NCBI RefSeq assembly: GCF_002900365.1
Contig: NZ_CP025979.1
Location: 4,588,001-4,652,000, forward strand
Length of the DNA stretch: 64,000 nt
Reading direction: 5' to 3'
Source: Escherichia marmotae
GTDB taxonomy: Bacteria > Pseudomonadota > Gammaproteobacteria > Enterobacterales > Enterobacteriaceae
In this document: piece by piece, positions 20,004 to 29,268 of the stretch
How the letters are laid out: every line of letters begins with the position of its first letter
Numbering within the stretch: the first letter of the stretch is position 1
The notes under the pieces: generated by a model
The model's database searches: none
Told to the model about the DNA's origin: nothing
The model's input: only the letters and a program-made list of their open reading frames with translations
Translations under genes and position numbers: made by a program

Positions 20004-20251
20004 AGCATAAATCCCTATGCTGATCGTTATTAGTAGATTGCTTAATAAAGTGGTTTGTTAAAAACGATATATTGTTAATGCAAAGGAATTAATATCGCCA
20101 ATACAGTTTTTACCATTGATTAATAGAGAAAAGATATAAATCCATCGATATCGAATCGCTATTGAATGCGTGAGAAAAGTGTATTGGTAAGAGCCGGGAC
20201 AACCTCGCTATAAAAAGGCGTTAGATTCCACCCTACAGAAAAAGGATATAT

Positions 20252-21085
20252 ATGTCTCAGGTTCAATTTTCTCATAACTCGCTGTTTTGCGTAGATATTA
20301 TCAAGACTTATAAACCTAATTTCACGCCACGAGTGGCCTTTATTTTAGGTTCCGGGCTGGGCGCGCTGGCCGATCAGATTGAGAACGCTGTCGCAATTTC
20401 CTACGAAAAGCTGCCAGGTTTCCCGGTAAGTACGGTACATGGTCATGCGGGGGAGTTAGTGCTGGGCCATCTCCAGGGCGTACCGGTGGTATGTATGAAA
20501 GGTCGCGGACATTTCTACGAGGGTCGTGGAATGACCATCATGACTGACGCAATTCGTACCTTTAAGCTGCTGGGCTGCGAGCTACTGTTCTGCACCAATG
20601 CGGCAGGCTCACTGCGTCCGGAAGTGGGGGCAGGCAGCCTGGTCGCATTGAAAGATCATATCAACACCATGCCAGGTACGCCGATGGTGGGTCTTAACGA
20701 TGATCGTTTTGGAGAGCGTTTCTTCTCACTGGCAAATGCCTACGATGCGGAATACCGCGCACTGTTACAAAAAGTGGCGAAAGAAGAGGGATTCCCTCTG
20801 ACGGAGGGCGTGTTCGTCTCGTATCCGGGGCCGAATTTCGAGACTGCGGCGGAAATTCGCATGATGCAAATTATTGGTGGGGATGTTGTTGGTATGTCTG
20901 TGGTGCCTGAGGTTATTTCAGCTCGCCATTGCGACCTTAAAGTAGTTGCGGTCTCTGCGATTACCAATATGGCGGAAGGTTTAAGCGATGTGAAATTGTC
21001 ACATGCCCAAACGCTGGCGGCTGCGGAGCTCTCTAAGCAGAACTTCATCAACCTTATTTGCGGCTTTCTGCGCAAAATTGCCTGA
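20252..21085 (+). CDS. xapA: Xanthosine phosphorylase (purine nucleoside phosphorylase II)
   Basis: This 277-residue PNP of the trimeric (mammalian-like) family phosphorolyses xanthosine, inosine and guanosine. Motifs seen: LGSGLGALAD (phosphate binding), GRGHFYEGRG, CTNAAGSL and GPNFETAAEIRMM. The start follows AAAAAGGATATAT with a strong AAGG site. First gene of the xapAB operon activated by XapR with xanthosine. Confidence 0.96.
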   Translation: MSQVQFSHNSLFCVDIIKTYKPNFTPRVAFILGSGLGALADQIENAVAISYEKLPGFPVSTVHGHAGELVLGHLQGVPVVCMKGRGHFYEGRGMTIMTDAIRTFKLLGCELLFCTNAAGSLRPEVGAGSLVALKDHINTMPGTPMVGLNDDRFGERFFSLANAYDAEYRALLQKVAKEEGFPLTEGVFVSYPGPNFETAAEIRMMQIIGGDVVGMSVVPEVISARHCDLKVVAVSAITNMAEGLSDVKLSHAQTLAAAELSKQNFINLICGFLRKIA

Positions 21086-21144
21086 GAAAAACAATAAGAA
21101 ACGGCCTCGCGGGTGAGGCCATATGATGCGACAAGGAAACGATT

Positions 21145-22401
21145 ATGAGCATCGCTATGCGCTTAAAGGTAATGTCCTTTTTGCAATATTTTATCTGGGG
21201 GAGCTGGTTGGTTACCCTTGGATCTTACATGATTAATACCCTTCATTTCACCGGCGCGAACGTCGGTATGGTCTATAGCTCCAAAGGTATCGCCGCGATC
21301 ATTATGCCCGGTATTATGGGGATCATCGCGGACAAATGGCTGCGCGCTGAACGTGCATATATGCTGTGTCATCTGGTGTGCGCTGGTGTACTTTTTTATG
21401 CGGCGTCGGTGAGTGATCCGGATACGATGTTTTGGGTGATGTTAATTAATGCGATGGCATTTATGCCGACTATCGCATTATCGAACAGCGTCTCGTATTC
21501 CTGTCTTGCTCAGGCAGGGCTTGACCCCGTATCTGCTTTCCCGCCCATTCGCGTTTTTGGTACGGTAGGATTTATTGTCGCGATGTGGGCGGTCAGCTTA
21601 CTGCATCTGGAATTGAGCAGCCTGCAGTTGTATGTTGCGTCTGGTGCGTCATTGCTGCTGTCGGCTTATGCGCTGACTTTGCCTAAGATTCCGGTTGCGG
21701 AGAAAAAATCGACCACGTCGCTTGCCAGCAAGCTGGGTCTGGATGCTTTCGTGCTGTTTAAAAATCCACGCATGGCCATCTTTTTCCTCTTTGCCATGAT
21801 GCTGGGTGCGGTACTGCAAATTACCAACGTTTTTGGTAATCCATTCCTGCATGATTTCGCCCGTAACCCGGAGTTTGCTGATAGCTTCGTGGTGAAATAT
21901 CCCTCCATTTTACTGTCAGTTTCACAGATGGCTGAAGTCGGTTTCATTTTGACGATTCCGTTCTTTTTGAAGCGTTTTGGCATCAAAACCGTCATGCTGA
22001 TGAGTATGGTGGCCTGGACGCTGCGCTTTGGCTTCTTCGCCTATGGAGATCCGTCACCAACCGGCTTTATTTTGCTGCTGCTGTCGATGATTGTTTACGG
22101 CTGTGCATTTGATTTCTTCAATATTTCTGGTTCGGTATTTGTCGAACAGGAAGTTGATTCCAGCATCCGTGCCAGCGCGCAGGGGCTCTTTATGACCATG
22201 GTAAATGGTGTCGGCGCATGGGTTGGCTCGATTCTGAGTGGTATGGCAGTAGATTACTTCTCGGTAGATGGCGTAAAAGACTGGCAAACTATCTGGCTGG
22301 TGTTTGCAGGATATGCTCTTTTTCTCGCAGTGATATTTTTCTTTGGGTTTAAATATAATCATGACCCTGAAAAGATAAAGCATCAAGCGGTGACTCATTA
22401 A
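21145..22401 (+). CDS. xapB: Xanthosine permease XapB
   Basis: This 418-residue major-facilitator protein of the nucleoside:H+ symporter (NupG) family has twelve hydrophobic helices. The N-terminal signature MRLKVMSFLQYFIWGSWLVTLG is split here as MRLKVMSFLQYF and IWGSWLVTLG. It lies 59 bp downstream of xapA with its own AAGGAAACG ribosome site. It imports xanthosine for XapA. A terminator follows at 22410. Confidence 0.96.
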   Translation: MSIAMRLKVMSFLQYFIWGSWLVTLGSYMINTLHFTGANVGMVYSSKGIAAIIMPGIMGIIADKWLRAERAYMLCHLVCAGVLFYAASVSDPDTMFWVMLINAMAFMPTIALSNSVSYSCLAQAGLDPVSAFPPIRVFGTVGFIVAMWAVSLLHLELSSLQLYVASGASLLLSAYALTLPKIPVAEKKSTTSLASKLGLDAFVLFKNPRMAIFFLFAMMLGAVLQITNVFGNPFLHDFARNPEFADSFVVKYPSILLSVSQMAEVGFILTIPFFLKRFGIKTVMLMSMVAWTLRFGFFAYGDPSPTGFILLLLSMIVYGCAFDFFNISGSVFVEQEVDSSIRASAQGLFMTMVNGVGAWVGSILSGMAVDYFSVDGVKDWQTIWLVFAGYALFLAVIFFFGFKYNHDPEKIKHQAVTH

Positions 22402-22409
22402 AAGGATTC

Positions 22410-22436
22410 GCAGCTCTGCTCTTCAGAGCTGCTTTT
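22410..22436 (+). terminator. Terminator after xapB
   Basis: The stem GCAGCTCTG / CAGAGCTGC with loop CTCTT is followed by TTTT. It lies 8 bp past xapB and 17 bp before the small XapX gene, so it may act as an attenuator between them. Confidence 0.85.
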
Positions 22437-22453
22437 ATGATAAAGGTTAATTA

Positions 22454-22612
22454 GTGAAAGATATTTTATTTTCTTCCGGCGTTGGTTTTGGTATTGGTGC
22501 TTTATTTACAATCGTGCGCTTGCCTATTCCTGTACCAAATGTATTACCGGGTATATTATCCATTGTGTTTATGTATGTCGGATATCTGGTGGTGAAATAC
22601 TTTATGCCATGA
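22454..22612 (+). CDS. XapX-domain small membrane protein
   Basis: This 52-residue open frame starts at GTG (MKDILFSSGVGFGIGALFTI) and has two hydrophobic segments separated by VRLPIPVPNVLPG. The loop with PxPxPxxxPG between helices is the signature of the XapX family (DUF1427), named after the xap locus. An AAGG-type ribosome site is weakly visible upstream. It sits after the xapB terminator and 40 bp before xapR on the same strand. The function is unknown; it may be an accessory to XapB. Confidence 0.82.
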   Translation: MKDILFSSGVGFGIGALFTIVRLPIPVPNVLPGILSIVFMYVGYLVVKYFMP

Positions 22613-22652
22613 TAATTTAATACGATGTATTTATTATATGGAGCACTTAATT

Positions 22653-23537
22653 ATGGAACGCGTATACAGAACAGATCTTAAGTTGCTCCGTTATTTTCTT
22701 GCCGTAGCGGAAGAGTTGCATTTTGGCCGCGCAGCAGCGCGTTTAAATATGTCTCAGCCTCCGCTCAGCATTCATATTAAAGAGCTGGAAAATCAACTCG
22801 GCACGCAGCTTTTTATTCGCCATTCGCGCAGCGTCGTACTGACACACGCGGGCAAAATCTTGATGGAAGAATCGCGTCGATTGCTGGTGAATGCAAATAA
22901 TGTATTGGCTCGGGTTGAACAAATAGGTCGGGGAGAAGCAGGGCGGATTGAACTCGGCGTAGTGGGAACGGCAATGTGGGGACGGATGCGCCCGGTTATG
23001 CGGCGATTCCTCAGGGAAAATCCTAACGTTGAAGTTCTTTTTCGCGAAAAGATGCCCGCGATGCAAATGGCCCTGCTGGAACGACGTGAACTCGATGCCG
23101 GGATCTGGCGAATGGCGACAGAACCACCGGCAGGTTTTACCAGCTTACGGTTGCATGAATCGGCGTTTCTGGTGGCGATGCCTGAAGAGCATCATCTCTC
23201 ATCATTTTCCACCGTCCCACTGGAGGCGCTACGTGACGAGTATTTTGTTACAATGCCGCCTGTGTACACTGACTGGGATTTTTTGCAGCGAGTTTGCCAG
23301 CAGGTGGGATTTTCACCGGTTGTTATTCGCGAAGTTAATGAACCGCAAACGGTACTCGCCATGGTCAGTATGGGTATTGGTATCACATTGATAGCGGACA
23401 GCTACGCACAAATGAACTGGCCAGGTGTCATTTTCCGTCCGCTCAAAGAGCGCATCCCTGCGGATTTATATATTGTTTATGAAACACAGCAGGTGACGCC
23501 TGCGATGGTTAAGCTGTTGGCAGCATTGACACAGTAG
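22653..23537 (+). CDS. xapR: XapR, LysR-type activator of xapAB
   Basis: This 294-residue LysR regulator has an HTH around LHFGRAAARLNMSQPPLSIHIKELE and a ligand-binding C-terminal domain. It responds to xanthosine and activates xapAB, as established in E. coli. I chose ATG 22653 (MERVYRTD) because GGAG lies 9 bases upstream. The ATG at 22638 would add MEHLI and lacks a ribosome site. Confidence 0.95.
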   Translation: MERVYRTDLKLLRYFLAVAEELHFGRAAARLNMSQPPLSIHIKELENQLGTQLFIRHSRSVVLTHAGKILMEESRRLLVNANNVLARVEQIGRGEAGRIELGVVGTAMWGRMRPVMRRFLRENPNVEVLFREKMPAMQMALLERRELDAGIWRMATEPPAGFTSLRLHESAFLVAMPEEHHLSSFSTVPLEALRDEYFVTMPPVYTDWDFLQRVCQQVGFSPVVIREVNEPQTVLAMVSMGIGITLIADSYAQMNWPGVIFRPLKERIPADLYIVYETQQVTPAMVKLLAALTQ

Positions 23538-23615
23538 GTGAGGGGACAGGAATTGCCGGAAATAGTAGGTGTGATAAGTGAAGCGCATCAGGCAATTTCG
23601 CAAATCACAGATAGC

Positions 23616-23641
23616 AAAAAAGCGCCTTTAGGCGCTTTTTT
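23616..23641. terminator. Terminator of the Val/Lys tRNA operon
   Basis: The stem AAAAAGCGCC / GGCGCTTTTT with loop TTTA lies 5 bp past the tRNA-Lys 3' end on the minus strand. Symmetric A/T runs allow use from both sides, so it also serves xapR. Confidence 0.92.
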
Positions 23642-23645
23642 ACAT

Positions 23646-23721
23646 TGGTGGGTCGTGCAGGATTCGAACCTGCGACCAATTGATTAAAAGTCAACTGCTC
23701 TACCAACTGAGCTAACGACCC
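23646..23721 (-). tRNA. lysV: tRNA-Lys (UUU)
   Basis: A 76-nt gene with encoded CCA. On the minus strand it begins GGGTCGTTAGCTCAGTTGG, has anticodon TTT in CTTTTAA, the T-loop GTTCGAATC, and ends ACGACCCACCA. It is last in the tRNA-Val/tRNA-Lys operon, the lysV position. Confidence 0.97.
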
Positions 23722-23725
23722 GAAG

Positions 23726-23801
23726 TGGTGGGTGATGACGGGATCGAACCGCCGACCCCCTCCTTGTAAGGGAGGTGCTCTCCCAGCTGAGCTAATCACC
23801 C
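23726..23801 (-). tRNA. tRNA-Val (UAC), copy near lysV
   Basis: A 76-nt gene starting GGGTGATTAGCTCAGCTGG on the minus strand, with anticodon TAC inside CCTTACAAGG, the T-loop GTTCGATCC and encoded CCA. It is identical in sequence to the copy at 23846-23921. K-12 has three such genes (valU, valX, valY) here; this window has two, so the individual symbol cannot be assigned. Confidence 0.96.
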
Positions 23802-23845
23802 ATTTCTCAATTTCTTGCTACACGGCGGAGACTACATAAAGTAGT

Positions 23846-23921
23846 TGGTGGGTGATGACGGGATCGAACCGCCGACCCCCTCCTTGTAAGGGAGGTGCTC
23901 TCCCAGCTGAGCTAATCACCC
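23846..23921 (-). tRNA. tRNA-Val (UAC), promoter-proximal copy
   Basis: Same 76-nt sequence as the other tRNA-Val, with anticodon TAC. It is first in the operon on the minus strand; the promoter should lie between 23922 and gltX. The spacer between the two Val genes is 44 bp and contains GGAGACTACATAAAG. Confidence 0.96.
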
Positions 23922-24180
23922 CCCGCTGTGTGGAGTCGCATTATAGGGAGAGTTCAAAATGAGTCAACGCCTTTTCCAAAGAAATTGTTCGTTCGTCGTA
24001 AATTTAAGCAGGATGATCGCAAAACAGACCGTGTTGCGCAATTTCTCAACGAAAACAATAATGCATCATGTAGCAACCCGAACTACATTGAGGAATCAGG
24101 CTGGAGTGATAGAATATCGCCCACTCAATTTTTCCAGGATTTGCCGGTTGTCGGCATCTTTCTAAACGTAAGGCCATTTC

Positions 24181-25596
24181 ATGAAAATCAAAACTCGCTT
24201 CGCGCCAAGCCCAACAGGCTATCTGCACGTTGGCGGCGCGCGTACTGCTCTTTACTCCTGGCTTTTTGCACGTAACCACGGTGGTGAGTTTGTGCTGCGT
24301 ATTGAAGACACCGATCTTGAGCGTTCCACGCCGGAAGCTATCGAAGCCATTATGGATGGCATGAACTGGCTGAGTCTGGAGTGGGATGAAGGTCCGTACT
24401 TCCAGACCAAACGTTTTGATCGCTATAACGCGGTTATCGATCAGATGCTGGAAGAGGGGACGGCCTATAAATGCTACTGCTCTAAAGAGCGTCTGGAAGC
24501 ACTGCGTGAAGAGCAGATGGCAAAAGGCGAGAAGCCGCGTTATGACGGTCGCTGCCGCCACAGTCATGAACATCATGCTGATGATGAACCGTGCGTCGTG
24601 CGTTTTGCTAATCCGCAGGAAGGTTCCGTTGTTTTTGACGATCAGATCCGTGGTCCGATCGAGTTCAGTAACCAGGAGCTGGATGATCTGATTATCCGCC
24701 GTACCGATGGTTCTCCGACCTATAACTTCTGTGTGGTTGTTGATGACTGGGATATGGAAATCACCCACGTAATCCGTGGTGAAGACCATATCAACAATAC
24801 ACCGCGTCAGATCAACATTCTGAAAGCCCTGAAAGCGCCAGTACCTGTTTACGCGCACGTTTCTATGATCAACGGTGATGACGGTAAAAAACTGTCCAAA
24901 CGCCACGGTGCGGTCAGCGTAATGCAGTATCGCGACGATGGTTACCTGCCAGAAGCGTTGCTGAACTATCTGGTACGTCTGGGCTGGTCCCACGGCGATC
25001 AGGAAATCTTCACCCGTGAAGAAATGATCAAATACTTCACCCTGAACGCGGTTAGCAAATCTGCCAGTGCGTTTAACACAGACAAACTGCTGTGGCTAAA
25101 CCATCATTACATTAACGCGTTGCCGCCGGAGTATGTCGCTACTCATTTACAGTGGCATATCGAGCAGGAAAATATTGATACCCGCAACGGCCCGCAACTG
25201 GCGGAACTGGTGAAACTGCTGGGTGAACGCTGCAAAACCCTGAAAGAGATGGCACAAAGTTGCCGTTATTTCTACGAAGATTTTGCCGAGTTTGATGCTG
25301 ATGCAGCGAAAAAACATCTGCGCCCGGTCGCTCGCCAGCCGCTGGAAGTGGTACGTGACAAACTGTCTGCAATTACTGACTGGACGGCTGAAAATGTTCA
25401 CCACGCTATTCAGGCAACAGCGGATGAGCTGGAAGTGGGTATGGGAAAAGTCGGTATGCCGCTGCGCGTAGCTGTTACCGGTGCGGGCCAGTCTCCGGCG
25501 CTGGATGTTACGGTTCACGCAATTGGCAAAGCACGCAGCATTGAGCGCATCAATAAAGCGCTGGTATTTATTGCTGAATGCGAAAACCAGCAGTAA
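24181..25596 (+). CDS. gltX: Glutamyl-tRNA synthetase
   Basis: This 471-residue class I synthetase charges tRNA-Glu. The HIGH-type motif is in FAPSPTGYLHVGGARTAL (HVGG). The zinc-binding Cys cluster (CYCSKERLEAL..RYDGRCRHSHEHH) is typical of the E. coli enzyme, and the KMSKS-type loop is KKLSKRHGAVSV. The C-terminal anticodon-binding helices are complete. It is divergent from the Val/Lys tRNA operon, matching K-12. Confidence 0.98.
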   Translation: MKIKTRFAPSPTGYLHVGGARTALYSWLFARNHGGEFVLRIEDTDLERSTPEAIEAIMDGMNWLSLEWDEGPYFQTKRFDRYNAVIDQMLEEGTAYKCYCSKERLEALREEQMAKGEKPRYDGRCRHSHEHHADDEPCVVRFANPQEGSVVFDDQIRGPIEFSNQELDDLIIRRTDGSPTYNFCVVVDDWDMEITHVIRGEDHINNTPRQINILKALKAPVPVYAHVSMINGDDGKKLSKRHGAVSVMQYRDDGYLPEALLNYLVRLGWSHGDQEIFTREEMIKYFTLNAVSKSASAFNTDKLLWLNHHYINALPPEYVATHLQWHIEQENIDTRNGPQLAELVKLLGERCKTLKEMAQSCRYFYEDFAEFDADAAKKHLRPVARQPLEVVRDKLSAITDWTAENVHHAIQATADELEVGMGKVGMPLRVAVTGAGQSPALDVTVHAIGKARSIERINKALVFIAECENQQ

Positions 25597-25612
25597 TTAA
25601 TACTTAAAAGAT

Positions 25613-25644
25613 AAACGGCAGGAGATAATATCCTGCCGTTTTTT
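25613..25644. terminator. gltX / yfeD terminator
   Basis: The stem AAACGGCAGGA / TCCTGCCGTTT with loop GATAATA is followed by a T-run. It lies between convergent gltX and yfeD and has A and T tracts on both sides. Confidence 0.9.
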
Positions 25645-25653
25645 ACTTATTAT

Positions 25654-26046
25654 TTATGCTGATTCGTCAATATCGAGACGGGCAAGGAAATTGCGAATCC
25701 CTTCACGCGATAAAAACTGCGCAACTTTTTCTTGCTCACTATGAGTCATATTGTCTATCGCGCTGATTATTTGCCGGTAAGCCGGAGTTCGCATACCAGG
25801 TGCGTATTCAGCAAGAGGTTCTTTGGCCTCGAGAAAAACCGGCGTGTTATGGAAGGCCGGTGTGTTTTGAATAAACTCGCAAACCTGCGTATCGATCAGA
25901 ATAAGTCTGGCACGGCCGCCCTTCACGCCGGGAAATTTTTCCGTTTTCCAGCCTTTTTCTCTAATCCAGCGGTTAACGGTTTGTTTAGCCACGCCGAGGC
26001 ATTCCGCCAGTTCTTCGGTGGTCATTTTATTGCGTAATCTTTTCAT
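25654..26046 (-). CDS. yfeD: YfeD, predicted HTH DNA-binding protein
   Basis: This 130-residue protein has an N-terminal HTH (TTEELAECLGVAKQTVNRWIREKGW) followed by a PGVKGGRARLI segment, the pattern of the DUF1323 family. The C-terminal half is helical (EQEKVAQFLSREGIRNFLARLDI). It is paralogous to the upstream gene yfeC, which ends one base before this start, so the pair is one transcription unit. The regulatory target is unknown. Confidence 0.9.
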   Translation of the reverse strand: MKRLRNKMTTEELAECLGVAKQTVNRWIREKGWKTEKFPGVKGGRARLILIDTQVCEFIQNTPAFHNTPVFLEAKEPLAEYAPGMRTPAYRQIISAIDNMTHSEQEKVAQFLSREGIRNFLARLDIDESA

Positions 26047-26047
26047 A

Positions 26048-26407
26048 TTATTTGCTGTTGCGAATCCCTAAGCGTTGTAATAACCCGATAATCCCTTCCC
26101 GCAGAAGCAAGGATGTAAACTGTTTTTGTTCAGTTGCCGTCATCTCTTTCGCCAGCGTCGCTAACAGCACTTCAAGCGGCGCATCGCCAGACAGGGCGGG
26201 TATTTCTCCCTGACACTGTGGGCGTTCTGCATTGCGAATATATTCACGAACCTGTTCATTGATGTGTACCAGTCGGGCCTTGCCACCCTGGACGCCTGGT
26301 TTTGGTGATGTCGTCCAGCCTTCCTTGCGTACCCATTTATTAATGGTCTGGCGGCTATAACCGGTCAGTCTGGCAAGTTCATCTGGCGTCATCCTCTCCT
26401 TGAACAT
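26048..26407 (-). CDS. yfeC: YfeC, predicted HTH DNA-binding protein
   Basis: This 119-residue paralogue of YfeD has an HTH in TPDELARLTGYSRQTINKWVRKEGW, then the PGVQGGKARLVHI segment and the C-terminal motif FTSLLLREGIIGLLQRLG. The start MFKERMTPDEL may be a few residues longer than the K-12 annotation, where MKERMTPDEL is used. It is first of the yfeC-yfeD pair and divergent from the tRNA-Ala genes across a 220-bp gap that must hold both promoters. Confidence 0.9.
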   Translation of the reverse strand: MFKERMTPDELARLTGYSRQTINKWVRKEGWTTSPKPGVQGGKARLVHINEQVREYIRNAERPQCQGEIPALSGDAPLEVLLATLAKEMTATEQKQFTSLLLREGIIGLLQRLGIRNSK

Positions 26408-26627
26408 AACAATTCCCTGAATAGTTGTGGGTCTATTAAGTGTTCATTTTATAGCATCAATTTACAGGAAACCGTGATATGAATAACTACTGAATGCGAG
26501 ACGTAATCCAAAAATGTTCATTTGCCTGATTTTTCAGCGATTGAAACCAGGTGCTGCAATTTGCCGTTGACACATAAGGGCGGAATTCATATGATGCCGC
26601 CCGTCAACTCGACAAGCTTTACGTGAC

Positions 26628-26703
<76 letters not shown>

Positions 26704-26742
26704 AATTTTGCACCCAGCAAATTTGGTACGTAAACGCCTCGT

Positions 26743-26818
<76 letters not shown>

Positions 26819-26824
26819 AATTTC

Positions 26825-26854
26825 AAACCCTCGCTGCGAAGCGGGGGTTTTTTG
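26825..26854 (+). terminator. tRNA-Ala operon terminator
   Basis: The stem AACCCTCGCT / AGCGGGGGTT (one mismatch) with loop GCGA is followed by TTTTTT. It lies 6 bp past the second tRNA-Ala. Confidence 0.88.
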
Positions 26855-27025
26855 TCTCTGCTTTTTGCCGCTTTTGTAATACAGTCCACGCCCGGGTTAG
26901 CGCCGCCTGGTGAAAACATCACTGGACAAAAAAACAGCAGCAGGCCGGCCCCTGTTTGCTTCGCGATGCGAATAAACTTATTATTTGTGTGCCTGAAAAA
27001 CCCGATCAGTGAGAGTAGTGTACTC

Positions 27026-29215
27026 ATGTTTGTGGAGCATAACCTGATAAAAAATATCAAGATATTCACACTGGCGTTTACGCTCACCGTGGTACTTATT
27101 CAGCTATCTCGTTTTATTTCGCCACTTGCAGTTATCCATTCCAGTTATATCTTTCTGGCGTGGATGCCTCTGTGCGTAATGCTGTCAATAGTGTTCATCT
27201 TTGGCTGGCGTGGTGTCGTTCCCGTTTTATGCGGGATGTTTTGCACTAATCTGTGGAATTTTCATCTCTCATTTTTGCAAACCGCTGTCATGCTTGGCAG
27301 CCAGACTTTCGCTGTTTTGTGTGCCTGTGCAATATTACGCTGGCAGTTGGGAACGCGTTGGCGTTATGGCTTGACCACCCGAAACGTCTGGCAACGTCTC
27401 TTCTGGCTTGGTTTGGTGACGCCGATTGGCATCAAATGCAGCATGTATCTTGTAGGCAACTTCTTTGATTTCCCGCTAAAAATATCGACATTTTTCGGGG
27501 ATGCAGATGCTATTTTCACGGTCGTTGATTTGCTTAGCCTTTTCACTGCGGTGTTGATTTACAACATGTTCTTTTACTATCTCACTCGCATGATTGTAAG
27601 TCCCCACTTTGCGCAGATATTGTGGCGCAGAGATATCGCACCGTCACTGAACAAAGAGAAACGTGCATTTACCTTAAGCTGGCTTGCTGTTCTTACCGTG
27701 CTGCTACTTCTGATGTGTACGCCTTATGAAAACGACTTCATTGCCGGTTATCTGGTGCCCGTTTTCTTTATCATCTTTACTCTTGGTGTCGGTAAGCTTC
27801 GCTATCCGTTTTTAAATCTCACCTGGGCTGTCTCGACTCTTTTCCTCCTGAATTACAACCAGAACTTTTTACAAGGGGTGGAAACAGAATATTCGCTGGC
27901 ATTTATTCTGGCGGTACTGATTTCTTTTAGCGTTTGCCTGCTCTACATGGTGCGCATTTATTATCGTAGTGAATGGCTTAACCGTCGCTGGCATTTGCAG
28001 GCGCTGACCGACCCTTTAACGCTATTACCCAACTTTCGCGCGTTGGAGCAATCGCAAGAGCAAGAGGCCGGAAAGAGTTTTTGCTGCCTGCGTATTGATA
28101 ATCTTGAGTTTATGAGTCGTCATTACGGTCTGGTGATGCGCGTTCATTGCATCCGCTCAATTTACCGTACACTGCTACCGTTGATGCAGGAAAACGAAAA
28201 GTTGTATCAACTACCGGGCAGTGAATTGCTGCTGGTACTGACCGGGCCGGAAACGGAAGGGCGGCTCCAGCATATGGTTAATGTCCTCAATAGTCGGCAG
28301 ATTCACTGGAACAACACCGGCCTGGATATGGGCTACGGCGCGGCTTGGGGGCGTTTTGATGGTAATCAGGAAACCCTGCAGCCCATGCTGGGGCAGTTAA
28401 GCTGGCTGGCGGAACAATCCTGCGTTCATCATCACGTTCTGGCGTTGGATAATCGAGAGGAGATGGCGTCCGGGCAGACTACCAAACAGGTGCTATTGCT
28501 GAACACCATTCGTAAAGCATTAGATAATGGTGATTTGCTTCTCTACGCCCAGCCCATTCGTAACAAAGAGGGACAAGGCTATGATGAGATCCTTGCTCGT
28601 CTGAAATATGACGGCGGCATTATGACGCCGGATAAATTTCTGCCACTTATCGCCCAGTTTAACCTAAGCGCGCGTTTCGATTTGCAGGTGCTGGAATCCC
28701 TGTTGAAGTGGCTGGCAACTCACCCTTGTGACAAAAAAGGACCGCGATATTCGGTAAATTTAATGCCGCTCACTCTGCTACAAAAAAATATCGCCGGACG
28801 GATTATTCGCCTGTTTAAGCGTTATCACATCTCCCCGGAGGCTGTCATTCTCGAAATCACCGAGGAGCAGGCGTTTTCTAACGCAGAAAGCAGTATGTAT
28901 AACATTGAACAACTGCATAAATTTGGCTTCCGTATTGCGATTGATGACTTTGGCACTGGCTATGCCAACTACGAGCGGTTAAAACGTTTGAAGGCCGATA
29001 TCATCAAGATTGATGGCGTCTTTGTGAAAGATATCGTCACGAACACGCTGGATGCGATGATTGTGCGCTCGATTACCGATCTGGCGAAAGCGAAGTCGTT
29101 AAGTGTGGTTGCAGAGTTTGTAGAGACGCAACAGCAGCAAGCGCTATTGCATAAACTTGGGGTGCAATATCTGCAAGGATATTTAATTGGTCGCCTGCAG
29201 CCATTAGTTGATTAG
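27026..29215 (+). CDS. pdeA: Cyclic-di-GMP phosphodiesterase PdeA (YfeA)
   Basis: This 729-residue inner-membrane protein begins with a MASE1-type sensory region of 8-10 helices (residues ~1-320). A degenerate GGDEF-like domain follows (LTDPLTLLPNFRALEQ; the GGDEF loop is replaced by PGSELL). The C-terminal EAL domain has EILARL in place of ExLxR, the DDFGTGYANYE metal loop and KIDGVFV, so phosphodiesterase activity is likely and cyclase activity unlikely. I chose ATG 27026 (MFVEHNLIKN); upstream in-frame codons run back through the tRNA-Ala terminator and are not coding. Confidence 0.94.
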   Translation: MFVEHNLIKNIKIFTLAFTLTVVLIQLSRFISPLAVIHSSYIFLAWMPLCVMLSIVFIFGWRGVVPVLCGMFCTNLWNFHLSFLQTAVMLGSQTFAVLCACAILRWQLGTRWRYGLTTRNVWQRLFWLGLVTPIGIKCSMYLVGNFFDFPLKISTFFGDADAIFTVVDLLSLFTAVLIYNMFFYYLTRMIVSPHFAQILWRRDIAPSLNKEKRAFTLSWLAVLTVLLLLMCTPYENDFIAGYLVPVFFIIFTLGVGKLRYPFLNLTWAVSTLFLLNYNQNFLQGVETEYSLAFILAVLISFSVCLLYMVRIYYRSEWLNRRWHLQALTDPLTLLPNFRALEQSQEQEAGKSFCCLRIDNLEFMSRHYGLVMRVHCIRSIYRTLLPLMQENEKLYQLPGSELLLVLTGPETEGRLQHMVNVLNSRQIHWNNTGLDMGYGAAWGRFDGNQETLQPMLGQLSWLAEQSCVHHHVLALDNREEMASGQTTKQVLLLNTIRKALDNGDLLLYAQPIRNKEGQGYDEILARLKYDGGIMTPDKFLPLIAQFNLSARFDLQVLESLLKWLATHPCDKKGPRYSVNLMPLTLLQKNIAGRIIRLFKRYHISPEAVILEITEEQAFSNAESSMYNIEQLHKFGFRIAIDDFGTGYANYERLKRLKADIIKIDGVFVKDIVTNTLDAMIVRSITDLAKAKSLSVVAEFVETQQQQALLHKLGVQYLQGYLIGRLQPLVD

Positions 29216-29222
29216 CAGGGAT

Positions 29223-29257
29223 AAAAAAGCCGGGGATAAATAATCCCCGGCTTTTTT
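29223..29257. terminator. pdeA / nupC bidirectional terminator
   Basis: A 14-bp symmetric stem, AAAAAAGCCGGGGA / TCCCCGGCTTTTTT, with a 7-base loop lies between the convergent stop codons of pdeA and nupC. Confidence 0.95.
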
Positions 29258-29268
29258 AATGGATTGCC

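Noticed and set aside
24046..24993. A 315-residue minus-strand frame over gltX.
   Set aside because: It is an antisense shadow of gltX and has no ribosome site or conserved motif.
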